From a candidate division KSB1 bacterium (GTDB taxonomy: Bacteria > Zhuqueibacterota > Zhuqueibacteria > Thermofontimicrobiales > Thermofontimicrobiaceae), in NCBI GenBank assembly GCA_034506395.1, contig JAPDPQ010000002.1, positions 116,255-180,254 on the forward strand: DNA of 64,000 nucleotides. Reading direction: 5' to 3'. This document shows, in pieces, positions 44,831 through 53,193 of the stretch; the first letter of the stretch is position 1, and each line of letters opens with the position of its first letter. The notes under the pieces are model-generated. The model saw nothing but the letters and a program-made list of their open reading frames with translations. It did not search any database and was not told where the DNA came from. A program made the translations under genes and the position numbers.

Positions 44831-44866
44831 CGCCCCGGTCTCAGTCCAATTAAGCCGGGGCGTCTT
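44831..44866 (+). terminator. Rho-independent terminator after dodecin
   Basis: GC-only 8-bp stem CGCCCCGG (44831-44838) and CCGGGGCG (44855-44862), followed by TCTTATTAT. The T-tract is imperfect but the stem is strong. It may also serve the convergent permease gene on the minus strand. Confidence 0.7.
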
Positions 44867-44901
44867 ATTATGTCCAAGCATCATAATGATTCTTGTGCGT
44901 T

Positions 44902-46254
44902 TTAAGATGTTGGATTTTTCTGTTGGGGATAAATTTTTCGCATGATCCAGAAGATCGGCAAGCCCAGCACAAAGATGATTGAGCCGAATAAGGCCGGTTT
45001 TGGTTCAGTTAATAGCACATTTAGCGAAACGCTAAGCAAGAAAATTACAAAGATGGCTGGGACAATTGGATATAAGGGCACCTGATACTCTGATTGATCT
45101 GGCTCCTTTTTAGCGCGATGACGCAACACAAAAATCGTCGCTGCGACAATGGCCAGGTTCAGGCTATCAAGAAACATCACATAATTGACCAATTTCTCGA
45201 AGGTGCCCAGTAGGAAAATTGAAAGGAGGATCGTAGCGCAATAAAAGATCAAGCTGAATTCCTGGGTTTGAGTTCTGGGATTAACACGTTTGAAGATGGC
45301 TGGTAATACGCGATCTTGGGCCATGGCATAGTAGGCTCGAGGCGTCTGCATCATATTGACGTTTAAAAATCCAAAGGCGGAGAGAAAGATGGCCAGCGAG
45401 ATGAGAAAATAGCCTCCATTACCAAAGCAATAGCGCGCCACTTCTGCCGCAACCAATTTGGCAGTGATCATCCCCTCAACCCCGAGCACCCGATAGTAGG
45501 CGAAATTGACCAGTAGATAGAGCGAAATGATAATGGCGATACCGAAAAAGATGGCCAGCGGGATATTCCGTTTTGGTTTTTGGACGTCGCCGCCGAAATT
45601 GATCGTGCCCTGATACCCGCCATACGTGTAGAAAACCGAGATTAAGCCAACAGCTAATGCCCAATAGAACGGTTGACTTGGGCTTTGGGGATCGGCTGGT
45701 GGAATTTGAGGAGTCAATCCACTATGTTTAAATGAGAAAGCTGCAAGGATAATGGCTAGGATCATGGCGATTTTGATTACGGTGAGCACATTCTGGGTCC
45801 TGGCGCCCATTTTGATCCCCAAAAAGTTGATCGCAAACAGAACCATAATTGCCCCCGCAGCGGTGAATTGCACGGTGGATTGCGTTTGCAATTCTTTTGG
45901 GAAAATGATGGGCACCAGGTATTCAGCGCCTATCATCGACACAGCGGCTGCTCCAGCCCCACCGATGATCAGCAGATTGGCCCAATTAAGCATAAAGGCC
46001 AGCGAAGAATGATAGCAATCGGCAACTACCTCATAATAGGCCCCTGGCCGAGTGAAACGCGAGCCGATCTCTGCGAAGGTGAGCGCACCACACAAACTGA
46101 TGAGCCCGCCGAGGATCCAAGCCATGAAGAACAATAGAGGTGTTCGGGTCGCAGCCGCAACCATGGCCGGGGTCCGAAAAATCCCAATTCCAATCACCAG
46201 ACTCACTACAATCATCGTTGTGTCGAATACCGTAAGCTTCGCTTTAATTGACAT
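44902..46254 (-). CDS. APC-superfamily amino acid permease
   Basis: A 450-residue inner-membrane transporter with about 12 spans. The ATG at 46254 has AAAGGAAA 7 nt before it; a longer frame would run through an intergenic repeat and is rejected. The first helix carries the substrate-site glycines VIGIGIFRTPA (about 22-32). Helix 6 has the FYTYGGYQ stretch (about 213-220), as in LAT/SteT-type exchangers or amino acid/H+ symporters. The C-terminus is short and basic. It converges with dodecin and lies downstream of a GH3 gene, 113 bp apart. Confidence 0.88.
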   Translation of the reverse strand: MSIKAKLTVFDTTMIVVSLVIGIGIFRTPAMVAAATRTPLLFFMAWILGGLISLCGALTFAEIGSRFTRPGAYYEVVADCYHSSLAFMLNWANLLIIGGAGAAAVSMIGAEYLVPIIFPKELQTQSTVQFTAAGAIMVLFAINFLGIKMGARTQNVLTVIKIAMILAIILAAFSFKHSGLTPQIPPADPQSPSQPFYWALAVGLISVFYTYGGYQGTINFGGDVQKPKRNIPLAIFFGIAIIISLYLLVNFAYYRVLGVEGMITAKLVAAEVARYCFGNGGYFLISLAIFLSAFGFLNVNMMQTPRAYYAMAQDRVLPAIFKRVNPRTQTQEFSLIFYCATILLSIFLLGTFEKLVNYVMFLDSLNLAIVAATIFVLRHRAKKEPDQSEYQVPLYPIVPAIFVIFLLSVSLNVLLTEPKPALFGSIIFVLGLPIFWIMRKIYPQQKNPTS

Positions 46255-46284
46255 AAATTTCCTTTCGAGTAAGATGCTGGTGCA

Positions 46285-46345
46285 CCCTTGCGAAGGCTGG
46301 GAACTTCGCAAGGGGGGGAGTCCCCATAATCCTTGCAAAGGTTAG
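46285..46345. repeat. Intergenic palindrome of the CCTTGCGAAGG family
   Basis: A perfect 11-bp inverted repeat, CCCTTGCGAAG (46285-46295) and CTTCGCAAGGG (46304-46314), is followed by a further half unit CCTTGCAAAGG near 46331-46341. A degenerate palindrome with the same core lies at 53057-53084. Both are between genes on the minus strand. It lies just upstream of the permease start, so it may also affect that gene's leader. Confidence 0.65.
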
Positions 46346-46366
46346 CATCCGTTACAGGGTTCATTT

Positions 46367-48709
46367 TCAATTGGCAAATTTTGCTTTTGAAAGATACTCC
46401 CGTTTACCATGAATGAACCGTTTTTCGCCAACCACCTCGAACGATCCTTTCAGCCGAATATCTTCCGAAGAACTGCCAATCATCACTTCAAACTCGCCTG
46501 GCTCGACCACCAGTTTTAGATCAGCGTCATAAAATGCCAAGAGATCGGTCGAAAGTTCGAATTGGACCTTCTGCTTCTGCCCTGGCTCCAATTCGATTCG
46601 TTTGAACCCTTTTAGTTCTTTCACTGGCCTGGTGACCGAAGCGACGAGGTCATGGAGATAAAGTTGCACCACCTCATCCCCTTTCACAGAGCCGGTGTTT
46701 TGCACCTCCAGCGAAATTGTCACTTTTCCAGCAATGGGAACTTGTTTCGGTGCGATTTTGAGCTGGCTATACTTGAATTTGGTATAGCTCAGGCCATGAC
46801 CAAAGGGAAAGAGCGGCTGGGAACTGGCGTCCACGTAGTCGATCCACAAATGGGAGCGACGTGCCGAGGGCTTGTGGCGATAGAAGATCGGTACTTGTCC
46901 CACCTTTGCCGGGAACGTGATGGGCAGCTTGCCGCCGGGATTGAAGTCACCGAATAGGACATCTGCGATCGCATTGCCGCCCTCCTCACCAGGGAGCCAG
47001 GCTTCAATGATCGCGGGGATATGCTGTGCTTCCCATTCCAGTGTATACGGTCGTCCGTTGACGAGCACCAGCACCACAGGCGTCCCGGTGGCATGAATCG
47101 CTTTGACCAATTCCGATTGGACGCCAGGCAAATTCAATTCAGCCCGATCGCGCTCCTCCCCAGAGGTGCAGTCTGGCACAAACCCAGATTTGCCACCGAC
47201 GACCACTACGGCCACTTCTGCTTGGCGAGCAGCTGCGATCGCTGCCTCAAAACCTTCTGTTGAACCACCCGTCACCGTACAACCAAGAGCAAACAGTACC
47301 TCAGCGCTTTCTGGCACCTTCGATTTGATCCCCTCCAAAACAGTGACGACCTGAACCGTTGGATTGGGGAGGCTTGTCAGATCGATGGTTTTATTTTTCT
47401 CCTTGGCTTTGAGAATTTCTCGAAATTCCACGATGGTGGGATAGCTGTAATCACCCAATAAATTGCGCCAGCTATCCGCATTTGGGCCTATCACAGCGAT
47501 TTTATCCAGATTTTTATTCAAGGGCAAAAGACCGCCCTCGTTTTTAAGTAGCACAATGGATTTTCGCGCCAGTTCCAAGGCAAATTTCCGGTGCATCGGT
47601 TGTTCCAATGGTCCACTGTTGGCGCGTTCAGCGAATGGATTTTCGAAGATGCCCAATGCGAACTTCAAACGGAGTACTCGAGCTACCGCCCGGTCGATCA
47701 AATTTTCAGAGATCAGCCCCTTTTGCACGGCAGCCTTGAGTTGATCGCCATAGCAGTCCAGCTCTGGCAACTCAATATCGATCCCGGCTTCTAATGCCAA
47801 ACAGCCAGCCTCCATTTTATCCTTAGCGATATGATGATATTCGTAGAGCATGGGGATGGCCTCGTAGTCCGAAACCACAATCCCGGTAAAGCCCCACTCG
47901 CCGCGGAGGATATCGGTCAATAGCTGGCGGTTGGCACCGCAGGGGATGCCATCTAGCTCGTGATAGGCGTTCATCACGCTGAGCCCACCAGCTTCGCGCA
48001 CCGCTACCTCAAAAGGAAACAAGAATACCTCGCGGAATTCACGGCTGGGGATATGAGCTGGCGCCCAATTGAGACCGGCCTGTGAGGCGCTATATCCAGC
48101 AAAATGTTTCACTGTGGCTGCCACCGCATGTCTCAAATCATCGCCCTGCAGACCTCTGATATAGGCTTTCCCCATCGCTGCGACCAGGTACGGATCTTCG
48201 CCGTACGTCTCCTCGGTTCGGCCCCAGCGAGGGTCTCGTGCCACATCTAGCACTGGCGCCAATCCTTGGTGCACGTTGATGGCTTTGAGCTGAATGCGGA
48301 TGGTCTTGGTCATGGTTTCGATTAGCTCTGGCTCCCAGGTGCTGGCCAGGCCGATCGCTTGTGGAAAAATCGTGGCGCCTTTCGCCTGCCAACCAGTCAA
48401 GCACTCCTCATGCAGTATCGCGGGAATGCCCAGGCGAGTTTCTTCGATGAGAAAACGCTGGACTAAATTCACGAATTCAGCCACTTGACCATATTCCAGA
48501 TCCGTTCCCCCAGCCGGGCGAGTGATCTGCCCAATGCCATGTTTTAGCAGCTTCCGCGCTTTATCGATTGAAAAGGTCTGCCGATTTTTCATCAAGGAAT
48601 AGCCCCAGACCGATTGCAATTGCGCGATTTTTTCGTCAAGCGTCATGCGTGATAGTAGATCTTCCGTGCGTCTCTCAACGGATTGAGAGGGATCGCGATA
48701 AATTTCCAT
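46367..48709 (-). CDS. Glycoside hydrolase family 3 (beta-glucosidase/beta-xylosidase type)
   Basis: A 780-residue retaining glycosidase. The N-terminal barrel has KHFAGY and the nucleophile D281 in VVSDYEAIP. The second alpha/beta sandwich (about 385-620) has VVVGGKSG and the GEERDR region near the acid/base residue. The C-terminal fibronectin-III-like domain (about 660-760) contains GDEVVQLYLHD. No signal peptide is seen, so it likely acts on imported oligosaccharides. The ATG at 48709 has GGAG 7 nt upstream; a TTG four codons earlier also opens the frame. Exact sugar (glucose or xylose) is undecided. It lies in a polysaccharide-use region with GH78. Confidence 0.93.
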   Translation of the reverse strand: MEIYRDPSQSVERRTEDLLSRMTLDEKIAQLQSVWGYSLMKNRQTFSIDKARKLLKHGIGQITRPAGGTDLEYGQVAEFVNLVQRFLIEETRLGIPAILHEECLTGWQAKGATIFPQAIGLASTWEPELIETMTKTIRIQLKAINVHQGLAPVLDVARDPRWGRTEETYGEDPYLVAAMGKAYIRGLQGDDLRHAVAATVKHFAGYSASQAGLNWAPAHIPSREFREVFLFPFEVAVREAGGLSVMNAYHELDGIPCGANRQLLTDILRGEWGFTGIVVSDYEAIPMLYEYHHIAKDKMEAGCLALEAGIDIELPELDCYGDQLKAAVQKGLISENLIDRAVARVLRLKFALGIFENPFAERANSGPLEQPMHRKFALELARKSIVLLKNEGGLLPLNKNLDKIAVIGPNADSWRNLLGDYSYPTIVEFREILKAKEKNKTIDLTSLPNPTVQVVTVLEGIKSKVPESAEVLFALGCTVTGGSTEGFEAAIAAARQAEVAVVVVGGKSGFVPDCTSGEERDRAELNLPGVQSELVKAIHATGTPVVLVLVNGRPYTLEWEAQHIPAIIEAWLPGEEGGNAIADVLFGDFNPGGKLPITFPAKVGQVPIFYRHKPSARRSHLWIDYVDASSQPLFPFGHGLSYTKFKYSQLKIAPKQVPIAGKVTISLEVQNTGSVKGDEVVQLYLHDLVASVTRPVKELKGFKRIELEPGQKQKVQFELSTDLLAFYDADLKLVVEPGEFEVMIGSSSEDIRLKGSFEVVGEKRFIHGKREYLSKAKFAN

Positions 48710-48877
48710 ATTCGTCTCCAATTTTATTCCTTGCTGATATCTAGAAATCTTTTAAAATTCAGATCGATTCTCTTTAATTTGCCACTCGATAAAAAAAACA
48801 ATAAAAGATGAATTAGCGAAATTAGATCGATTGGTGAAATTTGCTGTCACGAATTCAATCAGATCTATGCAGAAATA

Positions 48878-51181
48878 TCACTTCAAGAAATTCCTCAAGT
48901 TTTCCCCTAGTACTTTTACCATTTCTTTGTACACCGCATTGCGACTGTGGCGCTGCATTCGGTTCTCGTAAAGCGCCTGAACCAGCCGCATGGGCCAGTC
49001 TGTATCCGCATTTTGGCTATTTACCTGGATCGAAAAGTGTAACTTTTCCGACGCAATGACATCCATCAATTCAGAAAGCTGGTGAGGCTGCACATCGGAT
49101 TGGCATTCGATCCACAGCAAGGCGTTTTTCTGTTGCGCCAGCGCTTTCACTTCCTCGATCATGAGGGGGCTCAACGGTGGCCTTTTTTGAACGATCACTT
49201 TGCCGCTGAAATTGCGGAGCAGCTTCTGAAGCAACTCGTGATGCTCAATTTGCCAGAAAATGGCGATATTTTCCGCCTGACAGATCCTGAGCACTTCTTC
49301 ACCGAACGCACTCAGTTTGCTCCCTTCGAACATCATGTCCGATCGGTCATTCAACACTAAAAAAGTCAAGCCCAGCTTCGGTAGATTGCGCAATGCGCCC
49401 AGGTCCCGTTGAAATATCTGGCTCCCCACTACCCCGGTGGCAATGGCAATTTTGCCCTCACTCCTGGCTTGATGCAGCGAGTTTCCATTTTGGTAGCGAA
49501 GCGCCAGATGACTGTTGTTTTTGACCCACTGGTTCATTTCATCGATGCTGCGATAACAGTTCTCGGGTTGGGAAAAAAGCGGGCCATCGAGCGGCAACAC
49601 TACACCGCTGAAGCCAGCGTCGATCTGCTCTTTTAGCCACTGTTTCAATTCATGTTCCTCTCGGAATTGTTGGTCGCGCGTGAGCGCGAAATCCAATTGA
49701 TCGCCAAACATGAGAAAGGTGCGACCCTGGCGATTGCCGTCAAATAGCAAACTGGATGGATGATTGCCAAATCGAAGCAACAGCTCTGTGACACGATCGC
49801 CGACGAATTGCAGCGACTGCGGATTGATCTGACTGGGGTCATCCTCGAACTGATGATAAAATGGATGATCGCCGGTGGAATAGAAAGTGAAATCTGGGAT
49901 GCCCTGCTCGATGAAATGGGCGTGATCCGAGCCCCACATGCCGCCGGCGCGGCCGGCTGAAAATTTTTTCTGGATCGAATCTGAGAGCGCGCCGATCATT
50001 TCAGATACGATTCCCGGAAAATAATTTCTGCCACCGAAGCCAGCACCGCCATTACCCTGGCCAACCATGTCGAAATTGATCATGAGACAAATTTTTTCCA
50101 CTGGAACTGTGGGATTGGTCGCGAAAAATTTTGAACCGCGCAGCCCCTGTTCCTCGCCTCCGAAGGCGATAAATACCAGGGAACGCCTCAAATCCGATTT
50201 GCGACTGGCAAAGACGCGAGCCAGTTCCATCACCGTGGCTGTGCCCGAGGCGTTATCGTCGGCACCGAAATAGCCAAATCCCGATGTCCCGAGCCCATTG
50301 TGATCCATGTGGGCGCCGATGACGATGAATTCATCTTTTAATATTGGATCATTGCCAGGCAGAATACCGATGACATTTTCGCCGACGCCTGGTTCGATTT
50401 TATCGACCTGTGCCTCGATGGACATGATTTTCCCCGTGGCGAAAGAGCCAGGCTTTTTCGCCAGATCGCGGATCACATGATCGAGTTGACGATAGGTGCC
50501 GCGAAAGATGTCCAGCGCCACCTTCTTTGAAACGCTCAGTGCTGGGAGCTGAGGAAAATAGCCGTCTTCATGAATCGTTCCCCCACGGATCGCCCAGTCG
50601 CGCTCGAACATCAATAGCGCGGCTGCTTCGTGTTTGGCGGCCTGCTGCATCTTGTAGTCCCGCTCGTTTTCCGCCGACCAGTCCTGACCATCACTCGGCG
50701 TGCCCCGATAGATTAACACGATTTTGCCAGCCACATCGATACCCGCGTAATCGTCCCAGCCCTTCTGTGGCTCGGAAATGCCGAACCCGACAAATATGAC
50801 TTCGGCCGTAACTTTGCCCGATCCTGAATTGAAATAGAGATGAAAATCGTTTTCATCCTGATACGTGATTGGGGCGAACGGGCCGGTTTTCAGTTGCAGC
50901 TTCGCTGGCTTGCGCTGATGGGTGGTGATCATCGGATAGTGCTGAATAAACGTGCCCTGATCGCCGCCGGGCTGCAATCCCCAATTCTGAAATTGGGAGG
51001 CGATCCATTCGGCAGCCTTTCGAGCGCCGGGCAGGCCGGTCTTGCGGGCTTGGAATTGGGGCTGGCAGAGGATTTGAATATAATTAAGAGCTTTGTTTTG
51101 GTCAAATTTTTCTTGAGTAAAGGCCGAAAATATAAAAAGCAATAAGAAAGACAAAGTGTGAATCATTCTCTGCATGAACAT
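48878..51181 (-). CDS. Secreted M28 aminopeptidase fused to a decayed M19 dipeptidase-like domain
   Basis: A 767-residue exported protein. The ATG at 51181 has AAGGA 7 nt upstream and opens a signal peptide (hydrophobic leucine-rich run, cut near SAFTQ). About 120-240 is a PA-type insert. The M28 zinc site is complete: H291 and D293 (GAHMDH), D308 (GADDNASG), E343-E344 (GGEEQG), D371 (NFDMVG) and H443 (YHQFE). Residues 480-767 follow the order of membrane dipeptidase M19, but its metal ligands are mostly gone: HxD reads QLD, the bridging Glu segment reads GVVGS, and the SH segment reads VQKRP. That half is probably a binding domain. Confidence 0.85.
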   Translation of the reverse strand: MFMQRMIHTLSFLLLFIFSAFTQEKFDQNKALNYIQILCQPQFQARKTGLPGARKAAEWIASQFQNWGLQPGGDQGTFIQHYPMITTHQRKPAKLQLKTGPFAPITYQDENDFHLYFNSGSGKVTAEVIFVGFGISEPQKGWDDYAGIDVAGKIVLIYRGTPSDGQDWSAENERDYKMQQAAKHEAAALLMFERDWAIRGGTIHEDGYFPQLPALSVSKKVALDIFRGTYRQLDHVIRDLAKKPGSFATGKIMSIEAQVDKIEPGVGENVIGILPGNDPILKDEFIVIGAHMDHNGLGTSGFGYFGADDNASGTATVMELARVFASRKSDLRRSLVFIAFGGEEQGLRGSKFFATNPTVPVEKICLMINFDMVGQGNGGAGFGGRNYFPGIVSEMIGALSDSIQKKFSAGRAGGMWGSDHAHFIEQGIPDFTFYSTGDHPFYHQFEDDPSQINPQSLQFVGDRVTELLLRFGNHPSSLLFDGNRQGRTFLMFGDQLDFALTRDQQFREEHELKQWLKEQIDAGFSGVVLPLDGPLFSQPENCYRSIDEMNQWVKNNSHLALRYQNGNSLHQARSEGKIAIATGVVGSQIFQRDLGALRNLPKLGLTFLVLNDRSDMMFEGSKLSAFGEEVLRICQAENIAIFWQIEHHELLQKLLRNFSGKVIVQKRPPLSPLMIEEVKALAQQKNALLWIECQSDVQPHQLSELMDVIASEKLHFSIQVNSQNADTDWPMRLVQALYENRMQRHSRNAVYKEMVKVLGENLRNFLK

Positions 51182-51234
51182 AATGATGTCCTTAGTTTTT
51201 GTAGTGGCTGAATCAAAAAATTTTATGCTTTCAT

Positions 51235-52980
51235 TCATATTGCATTATCATCGAGAGGCTGAGCAGAGCGTGCCACCTGAACAATTGCATCGAGCTTCTC
51301 TTTGATTTCAGGGTCAATTTGGTCGGGAGCTACAAATCGAGCGAGCTCATGAAAATTTTTCTTTTCCATTAAGTTTGGTAGCTGCAATTTTTTGAAGTAA
51401 TTTTTAAAAAGCGGACCAAGAAAATCATCGCTTACTTTGGTGTTTTGATCCCAGGGAGAGCCTTTTCCCAGCGTCGCTAAAGCTGCTTCAGTCTCATGAA
51501 TAGCTTCGCGCATCGCCTGTACCCGAGCCTTTGCTTCAGCTTCGCTAAAAAGAGGACCTGCAACGCTCGTTTCCGCTCCATATCGTGCATAAGCCTCTAA
51601 TACTTCTGGAAAGCAGAAATAATTTTCAATCTCACGTTTGCGCCACATATAACCTTGGGCGCCAAGATCCGATGGCAAAGACATATCGAGTCGATCGAAT
51701 ATTGCTATGGCTTTTAAATGGGGCACAGCTTCCCGCAAGCCCTGAAAGTGCTTTCGAACCTCGCCTGGCTGGTTTCCGACATAATGGACAAACGGCCGCT
51801 GCAAAGCTTGAATTGCTTGTTCATGCTGCAAACGTTCAGCAAATGCCCTTAAAATCGCTAAATCGGTTGATCCTTCCAGATACAATACCCAACCAGTCTG
51901 TTCAGCCAAATAATATTGTTCAAACCCGATGTCGCGAAGCGATTTTAGCACCTGACTGCCGCGATCACTGAGCGCATGAGGTTTGCCTACAAAGGCAATA
52001 ACCAAATCTTTATCAGCCGCCTCATTCAACAGCACTTCGGAATGGCTTGCCGCGATGACTTGGTTATTGTTTTCTCTGGCCACTTCAACCAAAATCTGAT
52101 AAATCTGTCGTTGACGGAGTATTTCGAGGTGAGCATCTGGCTCATCGAGAAGTAGCACGGCTCCTGGATTGGCATACATATAGGCGAGAAGCAGTAACGT
52201 TTGTTGCAAACCGCGACCGCTTGACGACAAGTCCAAAGCTACACTCCGTTCAGAATAAGTCATCGTTATTTCACCACGCTCTGGAATATATTGCGGTTCG
52301 TCCAATTCAGCACCGAACAGCCATTTGATTTGATCTCTTAGCTTCTTCCAGTGTTGTTTGTTTTCCTGAGCAATTTTATAGCAAAGATTGCGAAGCACTT
52401 CGGCAGTGCGTCCCTCCCCTACGCGTACATTGATAGCGCCTTGATCGAGCCGTACTTCATTAGCAGCCAAACCTGACATGGGAGGAAGAAAAGCAATGCG
52501 AACCTGCGCAGCTTGCTCTGGTACCGGAAGCCTCTCTGATTCATTACTTTCAGAAATTCGAAGCGGCCGGCAGTAAAATGATTCTTCATTTGCGTAATCA
52601 AACTCAAGACCGCATCGCCATGACTGATTATTGATGACACCTTCCACGATGATGTCAATGCGAACATTTCGGGTTTGTGGCTTGTCGCCAACTCGTTTGA
52701 CGTCACGGGTATGAAGATTCCGCCAGAGAAGGTTGGCGCTCGGCACCGGGATTGCAACCAAATCCCGTCGGTTGATGGCAACACCAGGCCTTTTCTCCGG
52801 GCTTTTTTGTGCACCGCGCTTTTCAAACCATTTCCTAATGCCTATTTCCCAAAGCGCCAGGCCCTGGAGGGCAGAGGTTTTACCTGAATTATTTGGGCCG
52901 ATAAAAAGGACTGGATTGGCAAGATCAATTTCAACCTGGTCAAAGCGCTTGAAGTTGCGGATAATCAGTTTAGTTAGCAT
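51235..52980 (-). CDS. OLD-like AAA/ABC ATPase fused to a TOPRIM-type domain
   Basis: A 581-residue protein. The N-terminal ABC-type ATPase has Walker A GPNNSGKTS (28-36), signature SSSGRGLQQ (252-260), Walker B LLLDEPDAHLE (276-286) and H-loop SHSE (312-315). From about residue 362 a TOPRIM-like part follows: LYLEGSTDLAI with E369 and D373, FDRLD with D429 and D432, then RKREIENYF (447-455), a motif of OLD/DUF4435-type nucleases. Proteins of this build often act in phage defence or DNA repair. No reverse transcriptase, helicase or toxin partner is adjacent. Its TGA overlaps the longest M28 frame by a few bases. Confidence 0.82.
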   Translation of the reverse strand: MLTKLIIRNFKRFDQVEIDLANPVLFIGPNNSGKTSALQGLALWEIGIRKWFEKRGAQKSPEKRPGVAINRRDLVAIPVPSANLLWRNLHTRDVKRVGDKPQTRNVRIDIIVEGVINNQSWRCGLEFDYANEESFYCRPLRISESNESERLPVPEQAAQVRIAFLPPMSGLAANEVRLDQGAINVRVGEGRTAEVLRNLCYKIAQENKQHWKKLRDQIKWLFGAELDEPQYIPERGEITMTYSERSVALDLSSSGRGLQQTLLLLAYMYANPGAVLLLDEPDAHLEILRQRQIYQILVEVARENNNQVIAASHSEVLLNEAADKDLVIAFVGKPHALSDRGSQVLKSLRDIGFEQYYLAEQTGWVLYLEGSTDLAILRAFAERLQHEQAIQALQRPFVHYVGNQPGEVRKHFQGLREAVPHLKAIAIFDRLDMSLPSDLGAQGYMWRKREIENYFCFPEVLEAYARYGAETSVAGPLFSEAEAKARVQAMREAIHETEAALATLGKGSPWDQNTKVSDDFLGPLFKNYFKKLQLPNLMEKKNFHELARFVAPDQIDPEIKEKLDAIVQVARSAQPLDDNAI

Positions 52981-53056
52981 GGGTCTGTTCCCTCACTGGA
53001 TAATACCCTTTTGATAACAAAATTCATTATTAATGAGATGCTATTCGGATTGAAAG

Positions 53057-53084
53057 CCTTGCAAAGATTCAAAACTTTCGCAAA
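53057..53084. repeat. Degenerate CCTTGCAAAG palindrome
   Basis: CTTGCAAAG (53058-53066) and CTTTCGCAAAG (53074-53084) form an imperfect inverted repeat related to the one at 46285-46345. It lies between the GH78 gene and the AAA-TOPRIM gene, where no coding frame is present. Confidence 0.5.
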
Positions 53085-53193
53085 GATTATACATCTCGAG
53101 TCTGAAAGCCGATTCAGCTAGAATATAAAAGACGATTTGTAAGCTGAGAACATCTCGATTTACATTCAAGCAAAAATTTTTTGAAAGCATCTT

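Noticed and set aside
51235..52980. Calling the AAA-TOPRIM gene a complete PARIS or Gabija system
   Set aside because: Only one gene is present, with no second component such as a UvrD-like helicase; motif likeness alone is not enough.
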